Assembly: GCF_910596095.1 (NCBI RefSeq) | Contig: NC_056544.1 | Coordinates: 12,633,155 to 12,697,154, forward strand | Reading direction: 5' to 3' | DNA length: 64,000 nt | Source: Thunnus maccoyii | Taxonomy: Eukaryota > Chordata > Actinopteri > Scombriformes > Scombridae | Part shown: positions 1-27,000 of the stretch, in pieces | Layout of the letters: each line of letters starts with the position of its first letter | Position numbering within the stretch: position 1 is the first letter of the stretch | The notes under the pieces: model-generated | Databases searched by the model: none | The model's input: the letters and a program-made list of their open reading frames with translations, nothing else | What the model was told of the DNA's origin: nothing | Made by a program: the position numbers and the translations under genes

Positions 1-8
1 TTTGCCAG

Positions 9-50
9 TGTGTGTGTGTGTATGTGTGTGTGTGTGTGCGTACGTGTGTG
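9..50. repeat. (TG)n microsatellite
   Basis: An imperfect run of TG dinucleotides with a few TA and CG interruptions. It is a simple repeat with no gene nearby. Confidence 0.9.
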
Positions 51-3000
51 TCAGAAATGAGAGAAAATAATGATTGCATTTATCTGCAGTCAAAAAAAAC
101 TTGTGACTTGTCATGTGTTTTTGCAGTCTTTTGATAATAGGGACTGAAAATCATGAAATATGCACACTAAAGAGCAAACTCCAGGTATTACATAAGCCCA
201 GCATGTTATATCACAATCCCAACACTAGATGTCTCTGTTTCTGCTGCCTGCACTGCCATGAGTCATCTCTGGGGAGGTTATATATAAACTGAATTACCAA
301 ATCTCACCCATGACTGATCTTCTAATGTTTATCTTGATAAACATCTATCCGAGGTGAGATATGTGGGTATACTGTGTATTGTGTGTGTTGAACAGGTGGT
401 CTTTGAGAGCAAAAGTCTGGGTGGTGAATATGATGAAGCTCTTCAGATCATAAACCAGACAAGAGCTACAAAACAAAAGACGCACACAAGATGAGTGATT
501 TTTCTGTGAGTTTTAGTTGATGAATCATGAACTGATCATCACAAAAGAATCATTCTTCCCTGATTAGATAATGTGGGGCTGTTACAGGATTAAACAAATA
601 TACAAGCTCGGATCCTGGAAGAAAATGAAAGGGATCTGACGGATCGGAGGGTATATGGGAGGATAAAAGAAAATGGGAGGATAAAAGAGCAGCGAGATAA
701 GGAGTGTATGGGTGTAGAGTAGTGCCCTGCGGATGGCACAGAGAGGCAACAACAACAGATGTAGGTCATCAGGCCAAACACGGAGGAAACAAGACGATGT
801 AAGGAGGAAGTGAGAATAGTCACTGTTGAGGAAAATGTGCAGAATACCAGAATAAACGTTTTCCTCCTCACTGTGCTTGTGGGTCTTACTTAGATAGAGA
901 GATCACAGTGTTGTTGATGTACATGTGTGATCTCATATGCATGTGGCGCGTATGTCTGCGTGTGCATGTGTGTGCATTCACACTCAGTTGGGTGTAAGTG
1001 GGTCAGGTTCACATGGCAAAGCACGTTGATTCACACTGGAGATAAACACAACCCAGTTGCCGTGGCAACCTCTTTTTACTCTTACCACATCTTTGCATGG
1101 CACGCATTTGTATTTGCGTCAGATTTTCTGTGTTAATGTACACACACAGACAAAAGCACCACAGTTTTTCCAAACATTTATTTCAAAATGGGAGGTTATC
1201 ACTCACGATTATAAGCAGATAAACACTTTAATCGATCATGGGCATCTTTTGTTTTGATAATATGTTACCTAAATTAGGTTCAATACTATGAGTGTGTCAA
1301 CACCACTAAGTCCTCCCTCTATTCAAGCGTTTATGGGTGTGGACGCTGAACCTGCTTAGTGAGGAACAAAGGAAGAGAGACGTGTAAGGGTGGGGAAAGG
1401 GAAAGGCAGACAGTGAATGACAGAGCGAGAGATATGCTGCTGACTGTGTTTGTCAAGACAAGTCTGGACATATTGGTCAAATAAAACATAAGTGTAACTC
1501 AGTGTGTGTGCATCTGCATGTCTCTTACATGCTCAAACAACCGTGTCAGAGCATTTAAATGAAGACTTTCAGTCTGAATTCAGGAAGGATAGATCCTGTT
1601 AAGAAGACGGATGCTAGGCTATGTGTTGTGGAGGTTTAGGGAAGTTGGCCTCTGATCAGAGGGTTTGAGTCACATGACGCTAATAAATTTTTACCAGGTA
1701 AATAGAGAAGAGACAATCTTCCTCTGTTTGGCACTCTCACCACAACAAGGCACTAAATGTTCAGGTGCATTAACAGTAAAATGTGAGGCGTCAGTGCCAG
1801 TAATTGTGTTTGTAAGGCAAGGTTAACAGGTAATATCAGACACATTATAATTAATTTGGGATAGTCTGTAAACATTTTCACTCAGTCAGAGTCCATGCAG
1901 TTAATATGGATCTGTTTATTCAGTCAAACTTGAACTTAAAGCCCCTGAAAACTTTCAAATCTTAAATATTTCTATTCAACATGACATATGTATGACTAAT
2001 TATGCTAATTATATGTTTCAAACATATTTAAAAAACCTTTAGGTATTATTTAGGAAGGATTTAGCAATCCAGAACTCAGATAGATATTGATATTGATAAA
2101 TTCTGATGAGTGCAAAACCAACTGAGCCCCGCCCACATCAAACTGGTGAAAAGAACACAAGAGAAAAAAAGAAATACAGAAATTTCTCATGTAAAATAAC
2201 CAAAACAGTGTAGTTCATGAAGGACCCCATCACTTGAAGTAAGAAGCTGATTGAGAAAATAAGTTTTAAGGGTTTTTCATGTGGGGGTCTCAGGTTAAAA
2301 AAATATATGAAAAAGATTTTTATTAATATAGTATGATATTAAAATGATTTGCACTAGTCAGGTTTTAACTCTCAAATATCTCTTCCTCTAAAGGCCAAAT
2401 GCAGGTTTTGCTTGAATGTGTGTGTTCAGTGCAGGCAGGTGTTGATAATATTGGACATTCATATGTTTGACAAATGGCTCAAGAACTGCTGCTGGTGACA
2501 TAACAATAGTTCATTTTCAGCTGTGTAATTGAGTGTAAGGCAGGCCAAGGGCACTGCAAAATAAATGTTTGTGCTCCTCCCGTGATGCATGTGTGCTGGG
2601 GGAGTGTACAGTATGTTCCCAGTGAGATAATCTGTACCTAATGACCAATGATTGAACTCATACCCCTTCTATATTACACAGCCGGCCTATCAAAGTCTAA
2701 AGTCGTACAGTGTATGAAAAGTGAAGCTGATAAGGAGAAACTGAGTGCAAAAAAGAAACAGATGTGCCAGAGTGTAGAGTAGTAAGAGGAGCTGAAGAGA
2801 TAAAACAAGAGGGGAATGAGAAATATGGAAGATGGACATGGGACAGAATGTAAAGTGGAGTTGAGTGGAGGATCATGACAGGAAGGTAACGGTGTTTGTA
2901 CTCTATCTGACACACTGACCTAGTGACGCAGCAAAGCTCACAGCTCCAGATTACAGAGCCATGGCTGCAGGGAGGGGGAGGGAGGGATTATTGGTGCCTC

Positions 3001-5577
3001 CAGAGAGGAGAAAATAGGGAGATTAACTGAACGAGGGAGTGAGGGATTACAGCTCTGTGGATGGCGGGACCCTGAAATAATCTCCGCAAACTGAGTCCAT
3101 GTGTATGTGCATGTGTGTGTGTGTGTTAGCATGTCCCTGCATGTTTTTGTGAGGGTGGAAATAAAGTACAAATCAGGAAATAAAGAACATGAAGTGGTTA
3201 TCTAAAATAGATTCATGCATGCGAACGGTTTACAGTGTGCCGTGTGAGAAGTTAGACTGGAATGTGAGGAGCTGATGCTGCTAAAGCAGAGAGATTGGCC
3301 ATGGGGCCCCACTGAAACCATGTGCAGCCAATCAGTTACAGTTGGTCCCTCATTCCTACAAAGATTCTTTGATGTGAGTGAGGCCTTTAAATTCAACCCT
3401 GGGGAGTCACAAGGCTGCACTGGCTTTGATCTGAGTCAGGAGAAACCTTATGCCATTCCCAACAACAAGACCTTCTGCACAACAACAAAATGCCTGCTTG
3501 CCTGCTAGTCAGCGACAAGCACGGATTCATGGGTGGGTGGGAAAATATGAAAATCAGCTTTCCAGTGCACTAAACACAAATGTACTGTATCGGGTTCTCT
3601 GCCTTTAAATTTGATTAACTGATGTCTGTGTGGCCTTGACCATGTCTGTACAAGGTAACAGCAACAAGTTACATCTTATCTTCTATCTGAGTTGCATTTG
3701 CTCCATCAGAGAAAGGTTATAAAAAGTGAAGATGCTATTTTGCTGTGTGTTTTATCTCAGACAGCCTAAAATAATCCTGGCATGTATGAACTGGAAAGAT
3801 AACATAAAGTACAATGCTGCTCTGCAGAGAGATCCTTTCTGTCCATCACTGGCTCCGCAGGGATGCCACTTTCAATGCCTCTGTTGCTTTGGTAACGTTT
3901 TGTCTGTGCTTGAGAAGGCAAAACGGACATGGGGTTGCTTCATCATCTTATGTGCATGCTCCAGGTCTGCTTGTTGTCAGACCATCTATGATGTAAATAT
4001 CCGTTTATTTATGTATTGTTTCTGCCAGCCTCCCCCATCTGCTCCCTCATCCTGTTATGCTGCTGCTGGCAACCTTCCAAAATCCTTTAGCTTCTCCAGC
4101 TCAAAGCTCTTTTTTCCCTCCTTGCCTCTTCTTTCACCTCTTTTTTTTTTATCGTCGGGCAACAAAATGTCTGCTATGTACGAGCCATGCTGAAACCCTC
4201 CTCCCACTCCCTCGCTCTCGCCTTCCTCTGCTGTCTAAGCGAGCCGCTCAGCGGTTACGTAAGAGCTAAGGTCAAAGTGTCACTGCCGTTGTCAAGGGAG
4301 ACATAGAACAGAGGGGCTTTAGAGGAGATGTACATGGGGCGAGACAAAGGGAAAAACAGCAGACGCAAACGGTTGAGAGGAAAAACTGTGCAGAGAAAGC
4401 TTAAATTTCTTTTTTTATTCTACTTATTTTTATTTAGTATCATACTTTTTTTTTATCTATCTATCTATCCATCTTAAAAAGTCAGGATTTGAGTGAAAAC
4501 ATTAAGCACTTTCAAGCACTGTATATTCATCTGGACTAAGAAAAAGGAGACAAGGAAGTGTACAAACAAACAGATAACAAGTTACGTATGAAAAACAAGG
4601 ACGAGGCAGAAGGAAAGGGTTTGGAGGGAGAAAAACAAAAGAATGCGAGTGCCTGTGCCTGAGCGCGTGCGTGTGAATGTGTGCGTGAGCGAAACAGAAA
4701 AAGAATCTGTGACTGTAGGTGCTCTGTGCTCGGCTGCTCCACTAACCTAGTTCGAGTAATCTCTGCCTTCATGCTTTTTCATAACACTGCTGCCAGAACA
4801 TTGCATCATAAGGCCACCCGCTACAGCCCCCCCCCCTCCCCTTTACCACCACCACCACACCCCTTCGCACTCACCCACCTCCTCATCAGCACCCACAGTC
4901 ACACACTGTCCCAAGTACACATTTACATCAGAATCATTTTTATTCATAGATTCAAGGAAGATGATTTACTTGGCTGATGGGAGATGATTCATAGGAGCAG
5001 AAAATAACACATTTGGTACATTTGTGGATGACATACAGTACTGCCATACAATTAAGTTTAATAACTAGGGTGGTAGATGTTACAATATTCCTGTAATATT
5101 TAAGTATAATATGTTCCTGCATGTCCAGAACAGAAAAGTGAACACGAAACAGGAACCAGACTGCTGTGAATCAAACTTTGCGAGGTCACCGGGTGTAATC
5201 TCTGGAGCTGCTCCACAGAGAATAAACTGAAAGATTGTGAGCAATCATTGGGAAAGCAGCCAGGCACATTTTGTAGCGTAGCCTTCCTATCGCATAGGAA
5301 CACTGCTGAGGAACAAAGGTCATTTGTGTACAATAAAGCTCAAATTAATATTTTACAGGTCCACAAAATGAGTCTCTCAGTCATGGCAGCAACTCTTGGT
5401 TTTAAATCTGTTGCACATTCACATTTTAAAATCAAAATGTTCTCATTTCTTGCTGTTTGTGATCTTATATAACACATGGACTATTGCAGGTGGTAGATAA
5501 ATATACAGTCTCAATGGAAAAATGGTGTCCAGTTAATGTTTTGAATGTTGAGGGAGGGGTGTGTTGCTTTCTACCAC

Positions 5578-5885
5578 AGCTGCAACTAACAATTATGTTC
5601 TTTATTGTTTAATCTACCAATTACATTCTCAATTAATCGCTAAATCTTTTGTTCCATAAAATGTTGGAAAATAGTGACAAATCCTTTCTCAATCCAATTT
5701 CTCAATTCCGAGGTTGATATGTTTACTTCCTGTTTAGTCTGACCAACAGTAACAGTATTATTGAAGACTACAAAAAACAGCACTGGAGAGGCTGGAATCA
5801 GGGAATTTTGGATATTTTTGCTTAGAAAAAGCTGATTAATATATTATCAAACTAAGTGATTAATCGACTAATAGTTTCAGCTCTA
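5578..5885 (+). mobile_element. MITE of the 'AACTAA(T/C)' family, copy 1
   Basis: A roughly 300-bp non-coding element whose ends are inverted relatives: it begins CAGCTGCAACTAACAATTA and ends TAATAGTTTCAGCTCT. The interior contains ATTAATCG and TTAATCGACTA blocks. The same layout recurs at 23040-23615, 40484-40838, 54589-54760 and 62534-62700, so this is a dispersed non-autonomous family common in teleost DNA. No transposase fragment is seen. Confidence 0.7.
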
Positions 5886-6299
5886 GATTCTGCTACTGTT
5901 TAAAATTCCTGTGAGACAGTGAGACTTTTATGCTTTCAATTTTGGAAGTTCTTCAGGCCAAATGTTACATAAACCAGGTCAACTCAATATTCAGTAAACA
6001 AGGTGTCAGCTCTCTGGTAAACAAAGAACCTGTTTGATCTTGTTGCTTGTTTTTAATTTTAACAACACCTTATACTGGCACGAATCTTCGTGACATAGAT
6101 TTCCTTGATGCATTGTGGTGTGAATTATATAAAATCAAGGAAGTGGGGGAAACAGCATACCTTAATGACTGTTTGAAAATAGAAATGGTTGTGGCTTTAA
6201 TTACCTTCCCATCACCTCCTGACAGTAATAATCTTTACTTCATTACATCACTGAGTAACAACTGGGCTTCTCTACAATCAAGTCATTTTGCCCAGCCAC

Positions 6300-6790
6300 C
6301 TTAAACTCGCTCCCGTCTGCGCGCCCCCGCGGGTGCTGAGAGAGGAGCTGTCGGCAGTGAGATCATGTGAGAGTCCACGCTTAGAGAAAGTAGGTTAGCA
6401 GGGTAGACTGAGAGGAAAGCAGGCGGAGAGTCACAGCGCGGAGTCTAAGCACCGCTGGACCACCGTGGGACTATTCTGTCAAAAAAAAGTTCTGCCAAAA
6501 TCTTTTCGCCAGTGCGCCGAGACGGTTACGATGCAATCCAAAGCGACTTTCTCCACTCTTTTATTTTGCTCGGACTTGACCGAGCGTTAAAGGAGTTTCG
6601 GGTAGTTTTCTTCTCTGTTTTTTTTTTCCTGGTCGTGCTTTACGAGAGCTGTCTGCAGCCGGGACGAAGTTAATATTTACAGAGCCAGTGCACTCTGGAT
6701 CCAGCGCTTTATTCTCCTTATCCTGGCAGCTACAGTAACCACATGTAGTCGAGTTTTCGTCGTCCAGCCCAGAAAAACAAAACATCAAAA

Positions 6791-6797
<7 letters not shown>
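6300..6797 (+). promoter_or_regulatory. Probable promoter and 5' UTR exon 1 of the ror gene
   Basis: After AT-rich DNA the sequence becomes GC-rich near 6305-6350, then runs as a purine-rich leader to the ATG at 6791 and the donor AG|GTAAGT after 6797. Exon 1 codes only for Met-Arg and the first base of the third codon. The leader contains two short upstream frames: an ATG directly followed by TGA near 6365, and a 19-codon frame at 6531-6590. The transcription start was not located and no clear TATA box was seen, so the left edge is an estimate. Confidence 0.5.
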
Positions 6798-19909
<13,112 letters not shown>

Positions 19910-22355
19910 ACGGACAGATAAACAGACAGAGAGATGGAGAGAGTGTATTAAGAGGAAGGGAAGCAAAAGGAGAGACAGAGAAGGATAGAGATGTTGAAGC
20001 TCAACAACCAGCAGTTAAAGAGACAATCCAGGACTTTAAATACTCCGTCTCCCATGATTCCAAAGTAGTCCTCCACTTTCCCAGCAGGCAAAGCACCTTA
20101 CACTACAGACCACACATGCTCATGGTCCTCTGCATATTGTAGCATTAATAACAAGCGGACGGGCATCGTAATAATAACACAGCAGCCCACCTAGCATGAG
20201 ACAGCGCTAAGCTCTAACACCTGTCTAACATGTGATCCTGTGTGGATCACCCAGCCAGTTATGAATGTACCTCATCGATAAGCACCAGTGCACAAGCCAG
20301 AATCCAACAACAGTGAATGTACAACCCTGCTCTCTTGGACAGAGTTTTACACATAGTATTAGAATGAAGTTGTGTTGATCAGCAGGTCTCAATATTAATA
20401 GAGTTCTCAGTCAATATTGTATATCTCTCAATTGATGCATCTCAGTATGGTACGCATGCGTATTCATACATACAATATACGTGTACTGACCATCACTTAG
20501 GGACCAAGATCATGAGTCATTTTTTTTGACATAAACAGAAACACACAGATATAATATGACTCATGGCTTCAGCTGACCTCCTTTAATCAGCTGAGAACCA
20601 GTCTCACACGCATTTAGACAGTGTTCGGTGCTGCCTTATGAAGGCTCTTGTAATGCAATGAGAAACCTCAGTCCCACACACCCCTTTCCTTGTAAATGCC
20701 ACTTAGAGACAGGACAAGATGAAATTATCTTTAATTTATATACACATTTATAAACAAATATTTTAAATAAGAATGTAAATAGATGACTATATAAGTATAT
20801 GGAGAGAGAGAGTTAGAATGTGTGAGTTCAGTTCAGAGCGAAAGGGAGAGAAAAGTGGATAGTAAGATGTTGAGGGGGGGAGACAAAAAGGCGGATACGT
20901 CGGGAAAGCTGATATTTGGACTCAATCTTTTTCTGGACTATTTTCCTCTCTTGACAGTACTCTCAGGTTTCCATGGCAACAAACCCCTCTTGCCCTGACG
21001 GCAAACCCAGCGGGGTTTCGGGGTTGCGGTCATCATGCAAGCGATGGGGTGGACACTTGTTGCATATGCGACACAGCAGGGGAGGCAGTGTACCCAAACG
21101 AAGGTGAAAAAATGATTGCCTTTGTCTTGCATTTAAGCTGAGAGCTTTGATTCTGCGCTGTTGCTGACCCCATCCTCCCTGCCTAAAGAGACATGAGGAC
21201 AAACAGGACACTAAGGAACAGAGAAAGCAAGGCAAAAGATGACTTCATGAACTGTATAATAAAAAGGGGATACACAGCGTCTCCCCACCTGTTTCTAACC
21301 AGCAGTCAGTACAGTAGGTGTAGTATATTTGTCAATCACTCATATTGTTTCAGTTGGTTAAAAGCCCTGACAACGATGGTCCATCATATGTATCATAAAC
21401 CCTCCTTGCTGGTTGGAGCAGCTGTATTATTTTGTACATTTGCTGTTCCTCTTCCTTTAGTCCCAAACCCAACACTTGTTCGAATACCAAGCACTTATAC
21501 TTTCCTCTTTTTCACTGGACACTAGTCAAAGGCCAGACAGAGCTATCAGCTGCCCCCCTGAGTAGGGCCTCAATGCCAGTAAGACTTAAAAGTTTTCAAT
21601 TTGTTCTTATTATTTTTGTTTTTTATTCCACATCTGTCACACAAGGTCACTCATACCTGTTTACATTTTTAAATGTACATAAAAAAACACACTTTCTAAA
21701 GGGTGCTTAAGCATTGAGATGATAATGTCTTACATGGGGTGCTGTGAAGTTCTCCAGCAGAGTGTGAGGACCTGCTGCCTGCCACTCAGGGAGCTAGCTG
21801 TGATCTCTTGTCCCTTTATTACCAGTGTCGTCTTTTGGCCTTGTACTCCTCACACCTTTGCACCTAAGATGAGACCCATAACCATACAGTAATCACTGTG
21901 GACGTAAGTTATATTTTTGTGAATGTTACTCACAAAGTGTCAAAGCCCTTCCCGTTTGTCCTAATATTGTAACATTAAATTTACGAGACATAGGAATTTA
22001 AAAAAAAAGAAATCAGTTAAAGTTTAAGATGAATTTCATTATTGGGATTTAATGTTTCTTTTGCTGTGATTTTCATTTATTTGTCAGTCTTTTATCCACT
22101 TTTTTCTTTACATGTCTCCACTTTTGTCTTGTAAAGTCAGTAATCTATTTTTTTTTTTAATTGAAGAAAGATTAAGACAAGTACAAACAAAAAGAATAGT
22201 TTGTCTCCCTTCTCTTTTCCTGTATGACAAAATGTACAAGAGGTATATTACTAGTCCAAGAGTAACTGAGTCACACAGCTTGATATATATTGTTGTCCAA
22301 TGGGATACATTATATGTGGTTTTAAGAATGTAATAAATGGTTTCTTTTTCTTTTG
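19910..22355 (+). other. ror 3' UTR with polyadenylation signal
   Basis: About 2.4 kb of non-coding sequence follows the TAG stop and runs to an AATAAA at 22332-22337, after which a TTAA MITE begins. The body is AT-rich with purine tracts near 19920-19990 and 20800-20880. No further exon is supported. The exact cleavage site is inferred. Confidence 0.6.
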
Positions 22356-22448
22356 AAATGTTTCATTGTGTCTTATTTAACTTGAATTTGACTTTCATAT
22401 TGATATGTAATGAATAATGTGTCTGCATATTGTTGACTAGTCAGAGTC

Positions 22449-22985
22449 TTAAAGGATAGGTTCACAATTTCCATGTCTGTTTTAAAACAACAGTCAGGTG
22501 AAAGAGATTTTCTTCGCTGTAATCATTCCTCCTGTTCATGCTGGCTATTAAAAGATCCCCTTCAAATGTGCTTTCAATTTAAGTGATAGAGGACAAAATC
22601 CACAAATCTGAGTCATTCTTTGATGCAAAAACACATTTAAAAGTTGATCTGAAGCTTATATGAGGCTCCAGCAGTCTGAGTTACTCATATCAATTGGATA
22701 TCTGACACATTTCTTTTTAGCATAAAATTCTCTTTGTGTTTCCTCTGATAGTGTTTCCTTGTTGAGCTGTGGTGGAAGTATAGTAACAAAAAGAGGAACT
22801 TCATATTAGCTTCAGATAAACTTTTAAATACATTTTTACACAGAAGGAGGCTTGTGGATTTAATCGCCCATCACTTACATTGTAAGGGCATTACGAAGGA
22901 ATCTTCTAATGGTCAGTATGAACAGGAGGAATGATTATGGCGAGAAAAACCTTTATTCAGTGTCTCTAAAATCACTGATCTGATA
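22449..22985 (+). mobile_element. TTAA foldback MITE ('AGGATAGGTTCA' type), copy 1
   Basis: It begins TTAA-AGGATAGGTTCACAATTT. An internal arm GTAATCATTCCTCCTGTTCATGC is answered in inverted order near 22910-22940 by CAGTATGAACAGGAGGAATGAT. The element is therefore a long hairpin. Its right tip looks truncated. A better-preserved second copy lies at 60692-61248 in cdc34 intron 1. It sits about 110 bp past the ror polyadenylation signal. Confidence 0.75.
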
Positions 22986-23039
22986 TCAATTTAATGTTGA
23001 TCAAAGACAAGCATTCATGTTCCGTGCATACTTTATTCC

Positions 23040-23615
23040 TTTTTGCATTAACTTTCAGCTGCAAAAGTAATTTACAGTCATTTAATAGATTAGTCAATTG
23101 ACAGAAAATAAACAATTTCGATCAAGGAATCATTAATCAGTCATTTATCAATCAAAAACTCCAACCATTCTCCGGTTGCAGTGTCTCAAGTATGAGGATT
23201 TGCCTCTTTTCTCCATTTTGTATCATAAACCCCAGTCAAAAAGTCCCATAGGAGAGATCTGTTTTTTTCTATTGGATAAAATAAAATCCCTCAGACTTTT
23301 TATCCCCTTTATAAGAAAAAATGTTTGGTTCATGCAGGAAATTCACAGTCTTATTGGAAATCTGTTTTTTTTTTCCTATTGGATCTTACATGTTAAACAT
23401 CTTAGAAGATTTTTATTCATTTTTTCAAGAAATGCCAATAGGACTCTTATTCCTTATTTAAAATCTTACTTTAATCAAATCCACCCTTGGGTGATCAGGA
23501 TTAAAGATTTGAACGGACTATAAGTGTCTCCTTCATCTTTGATCGGATTAATTTAATATGTTTGGGCTTTGGACTGGTTGGGTCGAACAAAATAAGACAT
23601 TTAAAGTTGAGCGAG
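23040..23615 (-). mobile_element. 'AACTAA(T/C)' MITE copy split by an insertion
   Basis: Left half (about 23060-23230): TTAATAGATTAGTCAATTGACAG, then CCGGTTGCAGTGTCTCAAGTATGAGGATTTG. Right half (about 23555-23615): TTTGGGCTTTGGACTGGTTG and ACAAAATAAGACATTTAAAG. In uninterrupted relatives such as 40484-40838 these two blocks lie close together. About 320 bp of unrelated sequence (about 23231-23555) separates them here. Confidence 0.6.
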
Positions 23616-23767
23616 AAAGTTTGTCTTTACCTCGGATAGTGTATAGTTTATATAGGCTAATGTTATGGGGTTAATGGATGTCTTTCTCTGCGTAAGTCAA
23701 AGTCAGCAATTTATTCATTGTGTCTGCAGAGAGAGTTTGCAGAGAAAGGATGTTTGGATGCATGATT

Positions 23768-23802
23768 TGTGTGTGTGTGCGTGTGTGTGTGTGCGCGCGC
23801 CT
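23768..23802. repeat. (GT)n/(GC)n microsatellite
   Basis: A GT repeat ending in a short GC run, about 200 bp upstream of the sh3gl1 start codon. A Z-DNA-prone tract close to a promoter is plausible but unproven. Confidence 0.8.
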
Positions 23803-24003
23803 TGACCCACTTTATCCACCAGGATGGAGCCTCCCACATGAAACTGGTGCCAGGAAATTGTGGTTGCCTAGCAAGTTCCACATCCACGGTGCAAAGTTTG
23901 TAGACGTGTTGGTCGGCTGGTGTTTGTGCTAACCACAAACTCACAGCAACTAATTTTAAACACATATTTTTCGAGGTCCAGGTGGCAACAGAGACGGTGC
24001 AAG

Positions 24004-27000
24004 ATGTCCGTCGCTGGATTTAAGAAGCAATTTTACAAAGCAAGTCAGGTAAACGCGCGACTTTTTTTTAAAAAAAAAAAAATACATTAGCCGATAGCTT
24101 GGCTAGCTAGCTGAAGTTAACACTATCGTTACGTGACGGATAACGACAAAACACATTTCCTGGATAAACACCGTATGAAACGCGTAAACTTGTTGAAAAG
24201 TACGACAAGTTGTTAAACTTTTGGTAACTGTCAATTGTGTTGTCGTTTACAGGTAACGTCGACGGTAACCCTTGACGTTAAATTAGCCTTTAACGCTAAC
24301 GTTAATCCAGAGTTCACAAGCTGATAACATTAAACATGGCTGTTTACGGTTTGCATCCACAATAGTTTTTTGCCCTCACGTTATTTATTTAAGCACTTGC
24401 ATTACCTGAATTAAGTTAGCTTAGTCAGTAGGTTACATATCGTGAGTTTGCAGTGCAGTTTGCAAGTGTTTATCCAACTAGCCTCCGTAGCTTGTATTCC
24501 TTAATATTCAATACATTTCGGTGACGCTAAAGTACAATATTAACGCCAAACCTGCAGATATTTCTGTTGCTGCTGACTCACACAAGTCAAATATCTAAAT
24601 GTTGAGTTTCTGGTTTGATTGAGTTGGTGTACAGTATGTGATGATTGGTGTGTGGTTTCGTTGTGTATTGTTTTTATATTAAACAGAGCAGCAGTTAATG
24701 GTAGTGGCCACCAGTGTGCTGACGTGAAGTTGGATATTGGTCATCTCTAGCGTGGTGGATTTCACAATGTTTTCAAAACACTTGTCACAAATTGGCTAAT
24801 ATTTTGTGGTGACACCACAGTTTCAATCAGACAACACATGTTTGGCAATTCAGACGAATGTCGCAATCTTATCAGCCATGATTCTCTATGATGTTTTGAA
24901 CTGAGCTGACCTATGAGGATCTTAATTTAGCTAGATATATGACATATAGTTTGTCATTGTCTTGTGTACTTGCATACATAAAAAACAAAACAAAATGCTG
25001 TTCCTCCCAGCCCACATAGCAGTGCAACAACAACAGAAAGGATAAAGATATATATGTATATAAAAATCCCCTTTAAAAAATGGTAAAACATATAATCCCA
25101 AGAGAAAAAACCCAAAACAAATGAACAGTTAGCATTACAGTGCATTTAGAGAGAAAGTGCATATTTCAGTTCAATGTTGACAGCTGGTGCATGTCAACAA
25201 GTGATGGCACTGATGGTGGTGTTATATAATCAGCTCAAATATTTAAGTAAATGGAAATTACCTAATGCCATGTCAGTCAAATGTCTGACTGCCATGTTGT
25301 TCACAGACATTCGCAGTAATCATAGTGCATGACCATCACAACTCTGCATTGGTTACTTTTGAAACTCTTGGATTTATTGAACCATGTCTTTCTTGTGCTT
25401 CCAAATTACTAGTAGCACATATCCCTCTCCGGAGAAAGATTTAACTGTTGGCTCTTGAGGTCGTTAGAAGTTAAACCCGCCACCACAAACATGAAGCTCA
25501 AAAATGTGGCTTGCAAAACTGGTGGCCTATGTTTTGATGACACCTGCTTTGCAGCAGGTCTTTGCTTTGGCCCAACAACATGTAACATGGCAGTGACAGG
25601 TCCTAGCTCAGTGGGTGTGTACCGCATTGTGGGTAATGGAATCCTAGTTATGTGAATACTCTGCCCAAACCAGTTTCCAGTTCAGAAATCCAGTAAGAAT
25701 AGATTTGACATTGTTTTATGTTCTATATAAACCTTTGCAAAACTTAAGCTGCGCTAAAACAACAGTGCAGTGGGTCTGACCATTTCCATCTTCAAAAGGC
25801 TTCAACAAGTGTTGCATCTTGGCATTCAAGTTGTGAAAAGAAAGACACCAGGGTTCAGGAGGATAATCTGTCATTTAATTAGTTGCTTAACAAGGTCCAC
25901 GTCATACGCTATAAAAATACTTGTTACAATTAATGATTGAACAGAATAATTGAAGTCTGCCAAGTTGTTAATCACACTTTTATAGCTGACACTATGCATA
26001 TTAGGTTTATCACTGTGCACCTGCTGTTTTGTTTTTGTCAAAACCATGTTGTATATCTAATTTTATTCAATTCTCAATAAAATTAAACCCAGATGTTCTT
26101 CTTCTGGTCTTCTACAAAGGTGAGACCCTAATCTCAACCATCACAACAACTTCTTACCAAATCTGAATCCCATACCAAATCTGTTTATTAATCTGTTTTT
26201 TAAACTAATTCTCTATTTTACTCATTTAGATTTAGCGTTCAACAATTTTAAGTAACAAAAGCTAAAAAATAACATACAGCTAAATGTTATATTACAACTA
26301 AAACTCAAGTTCTTCCAGATAGATTACAAGTCCTAGTCTGACAGTGATGGGCAGGTTAATTAGTCATGGTGGACAAAAACTTGTGCTAGCAATTATGAAA
26401 CCAGATGGGGTGCTGAATGTGTGCCTGTGTGTGGATTTCACACATCTAGATGGCACAACTTCATATCTGGTTCCGAGAGATTCATTAATTGCAATTAAAA
26501 TGCTGTACACTGACTTCATAATTAGGGAATGTGTGGAGCTGAATTATATCCCATGAACCAACAGTTGGCAGTCTGTCCTTATAACATTTTCAGAGCAACT
26601 GAGGGCTCCACACAGAAGAACTTTTCCAAGCCTGTGTATTATATAAACTAGAGAGATTGGTTGACCCATCTGGTCATAGAGTCTTATGTGCAGTGTGTGA
26701 TGCTGACAGCTGCACCGAGTTTAAGCAAATGAGAGCGCGCACAATGAGTGTCTGTTCGGCCTGCCTGCCAACTGGACAGGATTTCAGCGCTTGTTGCTCT
26801 GGATGAGAAATGAAGAATGTATGGGCCATGTGTGAGTGAGTGAGAGCAAGATGAAGTTAGCATGTGTGTTTAGTAAAAGTATCCATGGATGTGGTTGTAG
26901 TTAAGAAAACTGTAATGTGTGTGCTGACCTGATGGAAACGGGGGGAAAAAATTTGTATGGAACAAAGGCTCTCAGTAGAAAGTAAAGTCCTGTTTGCAGC

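Larger units (their letters stand above)
1..6300. other. Intergenic DNA upstream of the ror gene
   Basis: No coding exon could be supported here on either strand. Open frames are short, low in complexity and lack recognisable domains. The stretch opens with a (TG)n microsatellite (about 9-50), has pyrimidine-rich tracts near 4070-4150 and 4830-4870, and carries one MITE copy at 5578-5885. It may hold distal regulatory DNA for the downstream receptor gene, but nothing in the sequence proves it. Confidence 0.6.
22986..24003. other. Intergenic DNA and 5' flank of sh3gl1
   Basis: The left part holds a MITE copy that is itself interrupted (23040-23615). The right part holds a GT/GC microsatellite (about 23768-23802) and the presumed promoter and 5' UTR of sh3gl1 just before the ATG at 24004. 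A 115-codon open frame at 23176-23523 spans the MITE junction and has no recognisable domain, so it is not called as a gene. Confidence 0.6.

Noticed and set aside
3726-4193. 155-codon plus-strand frame in the far upstream region
   Set aside because: Cys-, Phe- and Ser-rich translation of pyrimidine tracts, with no domain and no exon signals.
26344-26556. 70-codon frame in sh3gl1 intron 1 with a KPDG...CVDFTHL stretch resembling a retroelement reverse transcriptase
   Set aside because: The resemblance is confined to about 20 residues with no other element parts or ends around it. A very old LTR-element fossil is possible but not supportable.
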